This document shows, one piece after another, positions 5,346 through 5,981 of a DNA stretch of 5,981 bases. The position numbers were made by a program, and so were the translations under genes. The stretch covers positions 1-5,981 of the forward strand of contig DATJIM010000449.1 of the NCBI GenBank assembly GCA_035493195.1, read 5' to 3'. Position 1 is the stretch's first letter; every line of letters begins with the position of its first letter. The DNA is from Schlegelella_A sp035493195 (GTDB lineage: Bacteria; Pseudomonadota; Gammaproteobacteria; Burkholderiales; Burkholderiaceae_C). Under the pieces are notes generated by a model. That model searched no databases. It had not been told where the DNA came from and saw nothing but the letters and a program-made list of their open reading frames with translations.

Positions 5346-5981
5346 TCAGGCTTCCGCGGCGGCCGCCAGAGCGGCGTTGCCATCGCCCTCGGCGGCGACC
5401 GGGGGAGCCGGCGGCAGCGTCGCTTCGATCAGCGTGCCCTCGCCGGGCGCCGACTCGAGGCGCATCGTGCCACCGTCGGCCTCGACGCGGTAGCGCATGC
5501 CGATCAGGCCGTGGCGCGCAAGCCGGGGTGCCGTGGTGTCGAAGCCGATGCCGTTGTCGCGCACCGCGACGGTGGCGCCGCCGTCCGCCGAAGGCTGCAG
5601 CGAGACGACGACCTCGTTCGCCTTGGCGTACTTGACGACGTTGGTCAGCGCTTCCTGAACGAGGCGGTAGATGGTCAGCTGTGCCGGCGCGCTGACCGTC
5701 ACCGGTGCGAGGTTCTCGACGACCTGGATCTCGCTGCGCGAAGAGAACTCGCGCAGCAGGATCTCGAGCGCGGCGACGAGGCCGAGGTTGCTGAGCGACG
5801 ACGGGCGCAGGTCCTCGATGATCCGTCGCTTGAGCGCGATGCCGCCGTTCAGCGTCTCGTTGAGGTGGGCGATGCGCTCGACGATCTCCGGCGTCGTCGT
5901 CTTGCCGAGGCGCGACTTCAGCCGTGCCGCGTCGAGCTTGGCGGCGGTCAGGAGAGCGCCGAGCTCGTCGTGCAGCTCGCG
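5346..5981 (-). CDS. Sensor histidine kinase, HisKA_3/NarL-DegS type, C-terminal part
   Basis: The last 211 residues of a two-component sensor kinase. The frame is open to the right edge, so sensor and membrane regions are outside the window. Residues 1-25, RELHDELGALLTAAKLD and onward, are the HisKA_3 dimerisation helix with phosphoacceptor H4 followed by D5-E6. A second helix includes IIEDLRPSSLSNLGLVAALE (54-73). The HATPase domain follows, with the N-box at 109-121 (QEALTNVVKYAKA, key N114), the G1 box D142-N-G-I-G-F-D148, and the G2 region H157-GLIGMR and G180-EGT. All ATP-binding boxes are intact. The protein ends in an Ala/Pro-rich tail (VAAEGDGNAALAAAAEA). The GTG at 5702 is internal, not the start. 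Kinases of this type usually phosphorylate a LuxR/NarL-type response regulator, which is not in the window. The signal sensed cannot be read from this part. Confidence 0.95.
   Translation of the reverse strand, partial: RELHDELGALLTAAKLDAARLKSRLGKTTTPEIVERIAHLNETLNGGIALKRRIIEDLRPSSLSNLGLVAALEILLREFSSRSEIQVVENLAPVTVSAPAQLTIYRLVQEALTNVVKYAKANEVVVSLQPSADGGATVAVRDNGIGFDTTAPRLARHGLIGMRYRVEADGGTMRLESAPGEGTLIEATLPPAPPVAAEGDGNAALAAAAEA

Overview
The window is uniformly GC-rich, compact, bacterial chromosomal DNA. Gene families and protein style (PqiB/PqiC MCE transporter, YtjA-type DUF1328 protein, YqjD/YqjE-type membrane proteins, HisKA_3 kinase) point to a Gram-negative proteobacterium, most likely a betaproteobacterium of the Burkholderiales. 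That placement is inference from family content and base composition, not from a phylogenetic marker. I see no rRNA, tRNA, CRISPR array, insertion sequence or prophage gene.

Left part (1-2225, + strand): the 3' bulk of pqiB, an inner-membrane-anchored protein with three MCE domains, followed 13 nt later by pqiC, the outer-membrane lipoprotein partner. They form the periplasmic part of a lipid-transport bridge between the two membranes. The permease-like pqiA is not in the window and would be expected further left.

Middle (2294-3386, - strand): a three-gene unit read leftward, DUF1328 small membrane protein -> ferritin-like di-iron protein -> single-BON lipoprotein. The first two genes overlap by ATGA and the third follows after 30 nt. 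This unit converges on pqiC across a 68-nt gap with no convincing terminator. Its leader carries two adjacent dyads.

Right-middle (3662-5167, - strand): a second three-gene unit, YqjD/ElaB-like DUF883 protein -> YqjE-like 'phage holin family' membrane protein -> 239-aa membrane protein of unknown function. The last two genes overlap by GTGA. The unit ends in a textbook hairpin with a UUCG tetraloop and nine T residues (3551-3579), which separates it from the DUF1328 unit.

Right end (5346-5981, - strand): the C-terminal 211 residues of a NarL/DegS-type histidine kinase, with the phosphoacceptor histidine four residues from the window edge and a complete ATPase domain.

Taken together, the minus-strand genes resemble an envelope/general-stress locus: small membrane proteins, a ribosome/membrane-associated DUF883 protein, an iron-storage-like protein and a BON lipoprotein. 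Related genes in E. coli (yqjD, elaB, osmY) are stationary-phase or osmotic-stress genes. The kinase upstream may belong to the same regulatory neighbourhood, but nothing in the window proves it. No clearly new system is visible; the least understood element is the 239-aa protein and its fixed pairing with the holin-like gene.
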